From NCBI GenBank assembly GCA_037783415.1, contig JAZGTN010000170.1, positions 2,461,501 to 2,525,500 on the forward strand: a stretch of 64,000 nucleotides of DNA, in the 5' to 3' direction. Source of the DNA: Leptasterias polaris (lineage: Eukaryota > Echinodermata > Asteroidea > Forcipulatida > Asteriidae). The notes under the pieces are model-generated. The model worked only from the letters and a program-made list of their open reading frames with translations, was not told the origin of the DNA and did no database searches. A program made the position numbers and the translations under genes. Shown here piece by piece: positions 54,001 through 64,000 of this stretch (position 1 is its first letter; each line of letters opens with the position of its first letter).

Positions 54001-56765
54001 TCTAAACAACATAAAAGTGTCAATTTAAGAGAACACAACAGCGTTTAAGAAATTTAATTTAAAAGTTCCTTCTTCTCCCTTAAGGGTCTGTATACGTTTG
54101 GTAATCACTCTTAAAATTAATGGCAATAACAACTTATTGGTCAGAAGCCTACAGCAGCTTTTGATAGTGTAAAGCATTTTGAGAAACATTTCACTTCAAA
54201 GTAATGTGGTTATGTAAAAAGATATAAGTTTTTATGCCCCAAAATTTGAATCTGAGAAATGTTTCTGTCGGAAACGCTTCTCAGATTGTGTATTCCTACA
54301 AGGGATTATTCTTCCTGCGTGGACATATTGGCTCGTGCGTACATGTATGGCGATGGGAAGGTTGTTCCACAGTCCTGGAGTGGCTAAAGAAAATGATTTA
54401 TAGGCAGCAGATTGGAGAGATTTGCTGCTTGGTTTATTTTCAGCAAGACGGGTTTTGTCTGATGCTGAGCGAAGCCCAGCCCTAGTTTGACTGTAAAAAG
54501 TAAAACATGATGCAAGATATGCTGGTGCATGTCCATGTAAGCATTATAAACATGCACCAATACTTTAAATCATTTAGGTAAACATTTTTGCTCATGAACG
54601 TTTTTCTGCAACAGTAAGCAGAAAAATGTACTTACTGGTAAACAGATTTTATGAAAATTGGCCCCCCCCCCTTTGACTCCAAGGTGTTGTTAAAATTTAC
54701 CCATTAAAAAATTTGGCAACACAATCTTCAAAAATGTGGGCCCCACACAGAAAGAAAGGAAATATGATTAGATATAAGCACACAGGTGAAAATTTACCCG
54801 TTAAAAAATTTGGCAACACAATCTTCAAAAATGTGGGCCCCACACAGAAAGAAAGGAAATATGATTAGATCTAAGCACACAGGTGAACCTTGCTTGATTG
54901 ATGATGACTGTGGAAGGAAACAAGACAAACATGGTCTTTCTTTTACAAAAGGGTACTGGTACAACCTACCTGTAGGGCAGTAGGCTTGTGTTCGGCACAT
55001 CCCATCTACAACGCAGTCACATGGAACGGCACAGTCAGGGCCCTTCGGAGAGTTCGGATCACACAGGCAGTGTCCAGTTACTGGGTCACATGGTCCGAGT
55101 GGGCACTCGCACCGCCGCAAGCAGTTCTGCCCGTACTTCCCTGGTGGGCAGGGCTCTTGGCAGGCACTGCCCGTCCATCCACTGGCGCACTCACATTTGC
55201 CTGTCTTTGCATTGCAGGTTGCATCATTGGTGCACAGCACGGAGCAGAGGTTAAGGCAGTTCCTTGAAGCTTTGGACGGAATGCAAAGGGCACAATCCTC
55301 CCCAGTGAAATCTACATGCAACCAAACCAAGTTTTGTTTAAGCCTTAGTGTCAGTCAACAGTCAATATTTACTTAATCATTCTTGTGCTGAGAACAGGAA
55401 CTCAAAAAAAATAAAAAATACAAATTAGTGATAATTTGACAAAAGCTTTTTTCATTGTCTTACGGCAATTTTCTTTTGCAATAAACCTGCTGGAATAGTT
55501 GTTGGTTATTTAAAAAAAAAAATTTTAAAGGGTGTGCTCAACATAGGAACAAAAAATGTATACTAAAAAATGCTTACAGATTTGTGCATATTTTTACATG
55601 ATTTTTTGGGGCCTGAAATGCATTAGTTTTTGAGAAATGAGTCAAACAATTAGTTTTGTTCAAACGAGATCAAACTATATGTTCTCAAATAGCAGAAACA
55701 TGGGGATTTCACTATTTCTTGTGCCTCCAATGACCGATTGAGCCAACATTTTCATAGTTTTGTTACTTCATTGTACGTAGGAGCACAACAAGTGTGGATA
55801 CAGGTCTTTGACATCTTAATACATGGCAGGGTATATTTTTTGAAGCTGTCAAAGACCACTCAGTTGGTGTGTCGCAACATAATGCCTAAAAAAAGACTTT
55901 GACAGTTTGGGCTCAATTAGTCTTGAAGTTGCAAGAAAACAAGGTGAAAAACCCACCCATGTTGCATAGAATTGTGTGCTTTCAGATGCCCGAGAAAAGC
56001 TTCATGACTGAAGCCTTTCTCAGATTAAAGTTTTGGGGTGAAAATTTACCTCTAATTCTAAAACTACAGTACTTCAAAGGGGGTCATTTCTAACAATGTT
56101 TTATAATATGAACAGCTCTCCAGTGCTCTTTACCAAGTAAGTTTTTTATGATCATTAACTTGTGGAGTAATGACCCTAAGTATACCCTGCCTTTAAAAGG
56201 CAAACTAGCTGTCTAATGATTTTTGAAGATGAACAGAAATTAGGGCAAATAAAATAAATGGACAATTCAAGGTAACAGATGATTTTTTTCAACCCTATCC
56301 CAAAGCATCCCATAACCTCTTTCAAGCAACTTCTATTTTTACCTTCAGTACAGTGGCACTGCCCGTGTGTGGTTAGACAGTCTCCGCTGTTAAGGCACTC
56401 CACTCCGCAGTGCTCCATACATTTCGTTGGGTGCTGGTGAGGTACGCAAAGGCTACAGTCAGGGTAGTAGTACCCTGGCGGGCAATCACAGGTGCCACTC
56501 ACACAAACTCCACCATTTAAACATTCGCGCTCACAGGGCAAATGCGGTATTTCAGTCATGGACGGAGCAGTTTCGATGGTACTGCAATCTTCACCAATGT
56601 ATCCGGCCAGACAACTGCAGCTTGCAGTTTCCAAATCACAAAGTCCGCCATTTTGGCAAGGGTACAGACAAGGCGAAGTACACTCCTCTGTAGTGGTTTG
56701 GCATGGTTCACAAGCATGTGTATACCAACTGCAGTAGGTACCCACAACACAATCGCATTCTAGGT
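50022..56765 (-). CDS. EGF-repeat single-pass transmembrane receptor, C-terminal part (5' exons not found)
   Basis: Five exons join in phase: 56343-56765, 54970-55311, 53131-53347, 51943-51998 and 50022-51037, giving about 684 residues. Order: Cys-rich start, three EGF-like domains, a fourth EGF, a laminin-type EGF (CPPGKYGQNC), a Pro/Ser linker, one membrane helix (MMIAIIATAAGAIVLLLVVI), and a tail of about 370 residues rich in tyrosine motifs. The layout resembles MEGF10/Draper/SCARF-type receptors, which bind ligands on apoptotic cells or other surfaces. I cannot assign an orthologue, so function is inferred only from architecture. No signal peptide is visible, so upstream exons are missing, unrecognised or beyond the window. 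Confidence 0.85.
51140..51460 (-). repeat. SINE S1, minus strand, EGF receptor intron
   Basis: Minus-strand head GTCGTGGTCTAGTGCACCGG, B-box GGGTTCGAATCC, 3' block GGCTCAGTGACCAGGGGTAA. Joins the tRNA head to the 3' block found alone at 18.4 kb. Confidence 0.88.
51943..51998 (-). CDS. EGF receptor exon: short juxtamembrane segment
   Basis: Acceptor TCTACAG, donor GCAG|GTAATT. Only 56 bases, encoding KLEHTEEAEQIPMTAGVA. Kept because it is the only segment that joins the membrane exon (phase 2) to the tail exon (phase 1) in frame. Confidence 0.8.
53131..53347 (-). CDS. EGF receptor exon: linker and transmembrane helix
   Basis: Acceptor ATTTCAG, donor AAG|GTCAGT. Encodes a Ser/Pro/Gly linker, a strongly hydrophobic helix of about 25 residues from MMIAIIATAAG to LIAFLV, and the stop-transfer cluster KSRRQYTR. 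Confidence 0.92.
53600..53935 (-). repeat. SINE S1, minus strand, EGF receptor intron
   Basis: Minus-strand head GTCGTGGCCAATTGGTCTGC, B-box GGGTTCGAATCC. An ATCT microsatellite follows at 53935-53965. Confidence 0.85.
54085..54300. repeat. Family T related repeat with central hairpin
   Basis: TTTGAATCTGAGAAATGTTT and inverse CGCTTCTCAGATT flank a short loop at 54246-54287. Confidence 0.65.
54692..54885. repeat. 97-bp tandem duplication, two copies
   Basis: Copies start at 54692 and 54789 and differ at two bases (CCATTA/CCGTTA and GATATA/GATCTA). EGF receptor intron, 85 bases from an exon donor. Confidence 0.96.
54970..55311 (-). CDS. EGF receptor exon: EGF and laminin-type EGF domains
   Basis: Acceptor ATGTAG, donor ACAG|GTAGGT, phase 1 at both ends. 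Contains CNAKTGKCECASGWTGSACQ and the laminin-type CPPGKYGQNCLRRCECPLGP then CDPVTGHCLC. A tandem duplication lies 85 bases downstream, in the intron. Confidence 0.9.
55840..56195. repeat. Family T related repeat, EGF receptor intron
   Basis: Contains TTCAGATGCCCGAGAAAAGC and CAGATTAAAGTTTTGGGGTG, and ends TACCCTGCCTTTAAAAGG. Closely related, inverted, to 63590-63960. Confidence 0.75.
56343..56765 (-). CDS. EGF receptor exon: Cys-rich start and three EGF-like domains
   Basis: Acceptor ATGGCAG, donor GAAG|GTAAAA. Starts in phase 1, so an earlier exon is required. EGF cores: CQNGGLCDLETASCSCLAGY, CLNGGVCVSGTCDCPPGYYY and CLNSGDCLTTHGQCHCTE. Opens with CDCVVGTYC, echoed by CDCVVDGMC at the end of the next exon. 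Confidence 0.88.
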
Positions 56766-57234
56766 CTGCCATAAAAAAATAGAGATCCCCAAAAAAGTTA
56801 CTTTTTGAATGATGGGCTTCAAATATCCACAAATACACCGGCAAAGGGTCCATTAATTATTTCCATTAAATCAGTAACCTAACAACTGAACAAATACAGT
56901 GACACATGTTGCTCACTCCGCACTAATGACGCCGCTTTTGCTCCAAATACCCGGATGTCAGACCGCAGTTGTACAGTACATGCGAGAGTAATCATAGAAA
57001 ATTGACATAGGCTTGGTCACTGAAATTCAACATGTTGTCTGAGATCCGAGTACTTAAGTGACCATACTGAGCTTCTATTTTTAGCAATAGTGTGGAGTGC
57101 TATTGGCTAATTTGTTCAGGAATGCAGTTGATATAGCACACAATGAACAAACAAAAACATTTCAAGACAGGTTTTTGAATTGATGTTTTGAATAATGAGA
57201 CCGATTTATGTAGCACTTTATTGAAGGGTTTACA

Positions 57235-57470
57235 AGGTTCTGCAGCACATTCAGGAGCCAAACCTCTTCTCTAAGCGACAAGTGTTCTTGGTTCTTTTAC
57301 ACTGTCCTGACCTATGGCTTTACGTCCCATTGGAGGGACGAAGCAATTACGTGTCTTGCTTAAGGACACAAATGTCAAGACCAGGACTTGAATTTACACT
57401 CAGCTTAAATCAAAAACACCAGAGCTTTGAGTCATGCGTTCTTACATGTAACCACTCAGCCATGACACGC
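57235..57470 (-). repeat. SINE S1, minus strand
   Basis: Minus-strand head GTGTCATGGCTGAGTGGTTA, body CGTAATTGCTTCGTCCCTCC and AAGCCATAGGTCAGGACAGT. Confidence 0.88.
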
Positions 57471-57839
57471 AATCACACATTGAAATTACCTCAGCAGAAA
57501 AAATGTGCCTTCATTCAGTCAACAATCATCACATGAACATAATTGGAATTTTTTACTCCTATACCATTTCAGCATAGTCCAGTGATCTTTACAATTACAG
57601 GTACTGCGTGTAGCCTATGTTAATTGATGGATCACACTGTATCTTTTGGCACACTCATAACACAAAATATTCAAGCTGGTGCATGTGCATACCGAAATTA
57701 GGTGCCAATCTGACCAACGTGACCCTTGCCCAAACGAGTCATGAGCCTTTGAATTTCTTGAAAAAAAAAAAATCAAACATCGTTTTTCTAACAATGAGTG
57801 TACTAAACATTTTGTATAAAAGTGTATAATTCTTTCCAT

Positions 57840-58140
57840 GTATTTTTGATATCTGTCGATTTTTTTAAATGTCTTTCTTTTTTACGGCGATTGCTCTTTT
57901 AGATAGTAATATAAGAGGTCGTTCATACACAGTTACTAAATTCATTTTTTTTTCTTTTGGGCAATCCCTAGGCTGCCATTTGTTTTTGTAAATCTCTACA
58001 TATTCCTCTGTTTTTGGAAATTCTTGGTCTGATTGCTTTTTTAAAGTCTTCTGTAATGTAATGGGTTTTTTTAAAGCCTGAATGAATAAATCAATTAAAA
58101 ACAAATAAGATAATCTGCTCAGCTCGATGTAATTATGCAC
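57840..58140 (-). other. Unassigned open frame of 91 codons
   Basis: Lysine-rich minus-strand frame with no recognised motif, no splice support and no start context. Could be an eroded transposon coding fragment. Not called as a gene. Confidence 0.2.
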
Positions 58141-58204
58141 TGATCATGGAATTTTTTACTAACTGCAGGTTTAAACAAAAACGATTTATTAAGGCTTGAT
58201 ACTT

Positions 58205-58370
58205 TGTTCTTGGAAGGGCAAGGCAGTTTTTCCTTAGTAAAGGACACCTCAGTGAGGGAAATAAACAAATCTACTGGAACATTTTAAGGGGCACCAAGGC
58301 AATGACTGGGGGGGGGGGCATCAAGGCAATTGCCTCCATTGCCTCCGTGAAATATCAGGCCCGCTCGAAA
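58205..58370 (-). repeat. Dispersed repeat R3, copy 3
   Basis: GGCACCAAGGCAATGACTGG and GGCAATTGCCTCCATTGCCT, inverse of copy 1, split by a G run. Confidence 0.75.
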
Positions 58371-58463
58371 GCACCGGATTGTTCAGATAAAGTGAGCCAA
58401 ATCTAATATCAGTTTCGGAAAATCAGCATTATTCCTATTTTTCTCAATAGTGTCAAAACTCAC

Positions 58464-58531
58464 TTGTCCATCGGCAGATTTGTCCGGGTTTGACAAGGGG
58501 GCCAGTACAAACTGCACGCTGGAATCGCAAT
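58464..58531 (-). CDS. Candidate orphan exon (68 bp)
   Basis: Acceptor ATTTAG and a perfect donor CAA|GTGAGT bracket CDSSVQFVLAPLSNPDKSAD and GQ. It enters in phase 1 like the EGF-gene exons but leaves in phase 0, so it cannot join 56765 directly. The open frame also runs on to a stop at 58383, so it could be a terminal exon of another minus-strand gene. Confidence 0.3.
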
Positions 58532-58799
58532 CTAAATATGGAATAAAAGAAACAAGCATAACAAATTTAATAATAGTCATACATGATATGTAAACAGCAA
58601 TAGCTACTTTAAAGGATATTTACAAAAGTTCCATATCATTTTTTTGTCTCTGTTCTAATAGGTATTCATTTAGTATCTTTTCAAGTTTTTAATCAATTGT
58701 AGTAAAATTTGTTTATCTTCTAAAGGACCGTATTTTCTTTTAGCTGATTTCTGTACCCTAGATTTTATAACAAAACTTTGATTCTTGAATAGCGCACAT

Positions 58800-59147
58800 A
58801 TCCTAGCAGCTATAGTCATGTAGATCGAGGTGCTTTACATCATTATCACCTTGTTCATCAGGCATACGTTTAGACCATTCCTCTAACTTTCTCAACTCCC
58901 TCTGGGAGTATACAACCCCAATCTGGTTTTAATAAATTAGCACTAAGGGATTAATCCAACACAATACAGTCTCAGCCCTCTCAGGTTCCCATTTATACAC
59001 CTATGCAATAATAGAAGCAATTATGGTTAAGTTCTCTTGCGCAAGGGCACAAGAGTCATGACCGGAAATCAAACCCAGACTTCTATGATTCAGCCATCAT
59101 AACTTGAATCCAATGCAGTAGGCCTAGACCACTTGGCCATGACACAT
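58800..59147 (-). repeat. SINE S1, minus strand
   Basis: Minus-strand head GTGTCATGGCCAAGTGGTCT, B-box GGTTTGATTTCC eroded, 3' block CTCCCAGAGGGAGTTGAGAA. Confidence 0.82.
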
Positions 59148-59339
59148 AATATTATAATGAAACAAATAATTTTAAAACACATTTTCCAGTCCATTTTATG
59201 ATGTTTGTTTTTTATATAATAGTACTAATATCAGCCAAGGTTCATGCTTTACTTGTTCAAGAAACTTTCATTTTATAATATTGCAAAAATGAAAGACATC
59301 TTCAGATGGTCCTGAGCAAATTAATACTTCATCAATATT

Positions 59340-59970
59340 TGTAAAGAAAAATGCAATTAAAATACAGACTTTCTGTCCCTCTTGCCTTGCAAGGCATTTA
59401 TAGAAAAAATTGTAACTTTTTCGAGAATCTGTACTTCGCAAGCTTAACTTATTTTACAGTGGTCCCAATTCTTGTAATAAAACAAAAATTACCCACTGTC
59501 CCTGACCGAATTTTCCAGAAGAACATTGGAATTCCCTGATTAATCGGTTGTTTAAAAGGATGTATGATGCTTGCGAACAGGCAGCAGACAAACAAATTTG
59601 CTATACTTTTAAAGAATCTGTAATAATATTTGTTACCTTAATTTAATATATTTACCTTGATTTAATATATTTGTAAAGCAACATTGCATTTTTCCAAAGG
59701 TACAATGCATTGCAATAAACAAAATGGCATTAAAATACGCTTCTGTAGGCCTTAATTTTCCGATCCTAGGGATTTATAACAAAAACGCATGTCACTTGTT
59801 AAGAATCTGTAATTACAGTAATTTATGCAACCTTAATTTATTTTAATTTTAAACAGTGGTCTGGATTCTTGTATTGATGACCCACTGTCCCCGACCACAT
59901 TTGCCAGAGGAACATTGGAATTCCCTGATTAACCGGTTATAAGGATTGATGATGCTTGAAAACCAGCAGC
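59340..59970. repeat. Diverged direct duplication, units about 59340-59600 and 59705-59970
   Basis: Both contain ACATTGGAATTCCCTGATTA, CCCACTGTCC(C)TGACC-type and GATGATGCTTG/GTATGATGCTTG blocks in the same order about 395 bases apart. Confidence 0.85.
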
Positions 59971-60159
59971 AGATTCTAAGCTTCAGTTTCCAAAGATTGA
60001 TCAGAGATGATTGTGACTGCCAGGCTAGCATTCAAGAGGCTGGGATTCAGGGATTTCTCAAATTTCCTGCAACACAGGTGTCCATAGTGTAGCTAACTAT
60101 ACATAGCTGGGCCCGATCTGACACCAAATTGAGCTGATCCTAACTAATTTTACAAAAAG

Positions 60160-60485
60160 AGTGACCTTGTACATTCTAGTGCCTTTCTAGAAGACGAGAT
60201 ACTACTTCTGCAGGTCATATATGGGAAATTTCACATTTTGTGTCTTAATTTCCACATAAATTCAAGCATTATAAAATTAACAGCTGAACAAGTTCTGAGA
60301 TATGTGTGTCCCCTTTCATCATATCAAAAGTTCACAACAATCAGACAATGCGATCACCATGAAAAATCAGTTTTTATATTTTCTTCCATTGGGCTGTTTA
60401 CAAATTGTGCCTGCAGGAAGTCCAGGCTCTGTGGCTCTTTTGTAAGTTACATGTGATGTCACAGGTTACATGGTCTATACACAGT
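60160..60485 (+). repeat. Dispersed repeat R1, copy 4
   Basis: Contains GTGACCTTGTACATTCTAG and TGTGCCTGCAGGAAGTCCAG. All four copies are in the same orientation. Confidence 0.82.
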
Positions 60486-60897
60486 TAGGCCATAGAGAAA
60501 GGACTGGTTAGGCCAATCCCAATGGTTAAGGCAATCTGGGGCAGGACATTTGCCCTTCAAGTGTTTGCCTTAATTGGTGGATGGGCTACTTATTTGTTCA
60601 GAGGGCTTATTCCCCCTGGAATGCACATGGAATGTACTTGCAACTGTGAGACCCAGAAAGGAATCACCAAGTAGCTAAAAGCATAGCTTAAATGTATGCA
60701 TCCAAGAGTAATTTCTGCACTTCAGCTGTCAATACCATTCAACCAACCAGTCATGCCTGTGTTAATTTCACCAAAATGTGAATCCGGTTTCAATGAATAC
60801 ATTGACAAGCGTTTTGGGGAGTTTTGTTTTATCGGATTTCGAGCACATTCATACACACAAGTTTGTCTAGCATTTTGCAATTGAAATACAAGAAATG

Positions 60898-61090
60898 CCA
60901 GGGTTTGCCCTAGTGACTGGCCAGCAGGACCATTTTGTCACAATTAAGTTCTTTAGTCTGTATTTCAAATGAAATAGGGATATGGATGCTTTTCAGCATG
61001 AACTAGCCAGCCGGACTACTTGGTGAGTATTTTGACTGGTCCTCGTGTGTTTTAACTGGCTTTTGGCCAGTGGACCGCTGTTAAGTGAGA
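60898..61090 (+). repeat. Dispersed repeat R2, copy 4
   Basis: GTTTGCCCTAGTGACTGGCC, TATTTCAAATGAAATAGGGA and GTGTTTTAACTGGCTTTTGG. Confidence 0.8.
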
Positions 61091-63589
61091 AGACTGAGTG
61101 GCTTCTTCAAATGCTATTTTCTTTACTTTGACAGCATTTTAGATGGAAATATTTCTCTGGATTCTGGAGGCAGCTGAACTTTTATAATCAGTGAGTTTTT
61201 GTTATTGAAACTAATTATTTTTCTTTCTCTTGATACACCAACCCTGTGCTTTGTCTTTCAACAGGAAATAGAGTAGGCCTTACTAAGGGCGAGGCTTTTC
61301 CTGATGCTGACCTTTGAAACTAGTGAAAGGTGAAACAATGTTTAAAAAATCATTGTGGAGATTGCCTGGAACTGGTTCCTGTAAATTGCCCTTTGTGACA
61401 TCGTGGCCCTTGGGCTATCTGGAACAAAATCAACATGACAATGTCTATGGAATGATACATGTGTAAAACTGTAAGAAGAAACATTAAAAGTGCATCTTTC
61501 ACAATCCCGCTCTCGCATGCAATATTTTCAATATTTTTCAACATTTTCATTTGTGTCTTTATTTGAAGATCATTCAAGCAAAGCTTATGAACTCCTGAGC
61601 AAACAAAGGCCGAGTCTTTCAAGCCCATTTTCAGCACTCTTATTGGCCGTTTACTAATTTTTATATGAAAATCTGACTTGAAGCCAAAAATAAATGCATT
61701 GCCACTGTGTAGTATGGAAATATAGTTTTATAACCATTGAAAATATCCCATTAAAGCTTATAAAATGTAACAAACTCAGGAATTTTTCAAAACTCAAAAG
61801 TTAAGGGATGTCAAATGGGGGAGGGAGAAGGGACACCCCCATATGCCACTGTTTTTGATTATTTAATAGTGCTTCAGGCTTGAAATAACATTTTATGTAC
61901 ACTGTAGAGCCCTCTTCAACAGGCTGAGTTATCGAGCTATTCAAATAAAAAAATAGCAAATTATGCCCCTTTATCTGGGCTTTGGTTGCGGAACAGAGGT
62001 CTGGGTAAAGATTCCTCAGTAAACATCAATGGTAAATTTTTATAAGACTATGAAAATTGTTATGCCTTCAAATCAATGGTCTGATCACGATCACCCATAC
62101 ACAAATCTCTTCATTTATTTTAACACTAGTCCAAGGGGTAAACAATATTTACAACTGCAAAGGTAGTTAGGGGACATTGCATCAAGTCATTATCAATCAT
62201 GGAGGTAAGGCATGGTCAATCTTTTATGTTCTTAAATTCTTACCTCCAATATTCACCTGCCTCTCCGAGGGTGAAACAAATGCATATCACTACCAATGAC
62301 AAGGCCAGGTTCAAGCCAGCCATGACTCATGAGTCACTGTTAGTGTTACTGTAAACCCGTCAAGCAGTCTTGTTCATGTTGTTGTGTGCATCAGGCCGAC
62401 AAGAATTATCCCTGGATCATGTCAACCATGCCAGTAACAGCTAGCTCTCTGCTTTCTGATCGTAATAAAAGGTCCTGCAATCGTTGTATTTTGTACAAGC
62501 CGTGCACTGAATGAAGGATCAAGTCTGAAAGGCTCTAAGTCACTTGCCGATCAAGCTGTTGTTGTTGCGTAAAGCCAAGGGCAGGGTGCTCAACATCTTG
62601 CGACGACTATACAACAGGAATATGCCTGGCCCCTTTGTGTCTGTTAAACGGAAACTTGATGCGTAAAATGTCTGGTTTTGGTTTCGTTTTAGAATCTCCA
62701 CCCGTCCATTTTCTTTGAAGGGGACCCTCCCTCAGGATCCCCGTTCACGATGAAAATCTTTTGTTAAGCTGTAAGAATGGTGATGAGTAGCTCCACTTTC
62801 GGTGCCAATCGGTGATTTCCTACTTCACCACCGGCGAACGCACTGTCTTCCCATCCTCCACTAGGGCCTACTCTCCATAAACAAGTATGTGATTGAAATC
62901 TTCCGGTTGTGTGAGGGGCTGATTTATGATCGCCCGTCCGCTTACTACACTAGCGATTAGGATCAGTTTCACTTCCGCATACTGCTGGGAGGTTTGTAGA
63001 CTTGCCCCAATGCGAGCACTCTTATGTACCGCACATGTACATGTACATACCCCGTGTGTGTACATGTATGTCTGTAGTGTTACAGTGTGGGGTGGATGGA
63101 TGTTTGGTCGGGGAGGGCGTTCGATTGCTTTTCCATCTGCCTTTCTTAGCATGTACAACAATGAACACATAGTCCAACGTTCTTTCTTCTTTGTAGTAAA
63201 ACAAATATATACATATCCTACATACAGAATTATTAACAACCTAAAAGATTCACTTCCCCATTCTAGCGCCACCCACCCTCGTCCCCTGTCATCCCCACAC
63301 ACATGTCGTTGCAATGACGTCATTGACGCATGGCTTATTACCAACGGCGGGGAACTTTAAATCAAAATAAAAAAGCATGCAACAAGGGGAATAAATTTGA
63401 GCAATTGCTAGAAATGTGTTTTAATTGTTGTTGAAAGCTAAAAGAAGAAGCAGGAAAAGACCAACGACTGTTGTTGAATAGGCAAGATCTTTAGCTGTGT
63501 TTAATGGCTCTTATGCAAGCTCGGTCAATTAGATGTAGGCCTAATAATAATTTTAATTTGTTTAATCCTCAGGGAAGAACTATTTTTAA
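61091..63589. other. Non-coding DNA, no supported gene
   Basis: Long frames near 62868-63360 exist on both strands but lack motifs and splice support. Around 62580-63350 the sequence is somewhat richer in GC and CG. It could be a promoter or first-exon region of a gene beyond the window; I cannot support more. Confidence 0.4.
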
Positions 63590-63960
63590 GTCAGGGTGTA
63601 CTTTTCGTATTTACTCCACAAGTTAATGACCATAGAAACTTACCTGGTAAAGAGCACTGGGGAGCTGTTGATATTATAAAACACTAGTGTTTCGAAATTA
63701 CATTTGAGGTAATGTAGTTTTAGAGAAAGAGGTAATTTTACACCCCAAAATTTTTAATGGGAAAGGCTTCAGGCATGAAGTCTTTCTCAGGCATCTGAAA
63801 GCACACAATTCTATTCAACAAACGTGTTGTTTTGGGGTTTTTTTCTCCATTTTTTTCTTGCAACCTTTGGGCCCAATATTCACAGGTTTGTTATTTTATG
63901 CATAGGCCCTATGTTAAAATACTAGGCCAACACAAAGTGAAGATATTGGTTTTTGACAGT
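63590..63960. repeat. Family T related repeat at window end
   Basis: AAGGCTTCAGGCATGAAGTC, GCATCTGAAAGCACACAATT and CAGGTTTGTTATTTTATGCA match, inverted, the copy at 55840-56195 and parts of 739-1079. Confidence 0.72.
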
Positions 63961-64000
63961 TACCAAAAGTAGGCTCATAACCCTACCTTCATGCTCAGAA

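Noticed and set aside
62868..63360. Gene at 62.9-63.4 kb
   Set aside because: Frames of similar length overlap on both strands, with low-complexity content and no recognisable domain.

Overview
The window is nuclear DNA from a metazoan: visibly AT-rich, with genes split into short exons by long, repeat-filled introns. All introns I could place have GT...AG ends. I found two complete protein-coding genes and the 3' part of a third. The animal-type gene set and the dispersed tRNA-derived SINEs and short inverted-repeat elements suggest a marine invertebrate deuterostome. An echinoderm, perhaps a sea star, is my best guess, but this is inference from overall character and not a species call.

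Gene 1 (minus strand, 30497 to 3299) is a complete CENP-E (kinesin-7) gene. I traced 23 coding exons. Their splice phases close from the ATG to the stop and predict a protein of about 2280 residues. It has an N-terminal motor with P-loop, switch I and switch II motifs, a very long coiled coil, and a C-terminal CATQ CAAX box. The coiled coil holds four nearly identical 60-residue repeats in tandem inside one exon. Gene 2 (plus strand, 34008 to 41040) is a complete four-exon PEX11-gamma-like peroxisomal membrane gene of about 246 residues. It lies head to head with CENP-E across about 3.5 kb. Gene 3 (minus strand, 56765 to 50022, 5' end not found) encodes the C-terminal part of an EGF-repeat single-pass membrane receptor. 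Its tyrosine-rich cytoplasmic tail carries a repeated PQYAKP motif. The three genes share no pathway; their proximity is positional only.

The rest is mostly mobile DNA and simple repeats. Two elements in PEX11 intron 1 have long terminal inverted repeats and perfect 8-bp target duplications (hAT type). One element in CENP-E intron 17 is flanked by TTAA and has CCCTTTAG ends (piggyBac type). A separate TTAA-flanked family with central hairpins occurs at least eight times. There is a TA-flanked Tc1/mariner-like element, two abundant short inverted-repeat families (one copy with another element nested inside it), and several foldback elements. There are also two tRNA-derived SINE families, several other dispersed repeats, recent tandem duplications and a diverged minisatellite.

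Layout: 1-3298 repeats downstream of CENP-E; 3299-30497 CENP-E; 30498-34007 intergenic with a 205-bp tandem duplication; 34008-41040 PEX11; 41041-50021 repeat-rich intergenic DNA ending in a minisatellite; 50022-56765 EGF receptor; 56766-64000 repeats plus one orphan exon candidate. No rRNA, CRISPR or functional tRNA gene was found.
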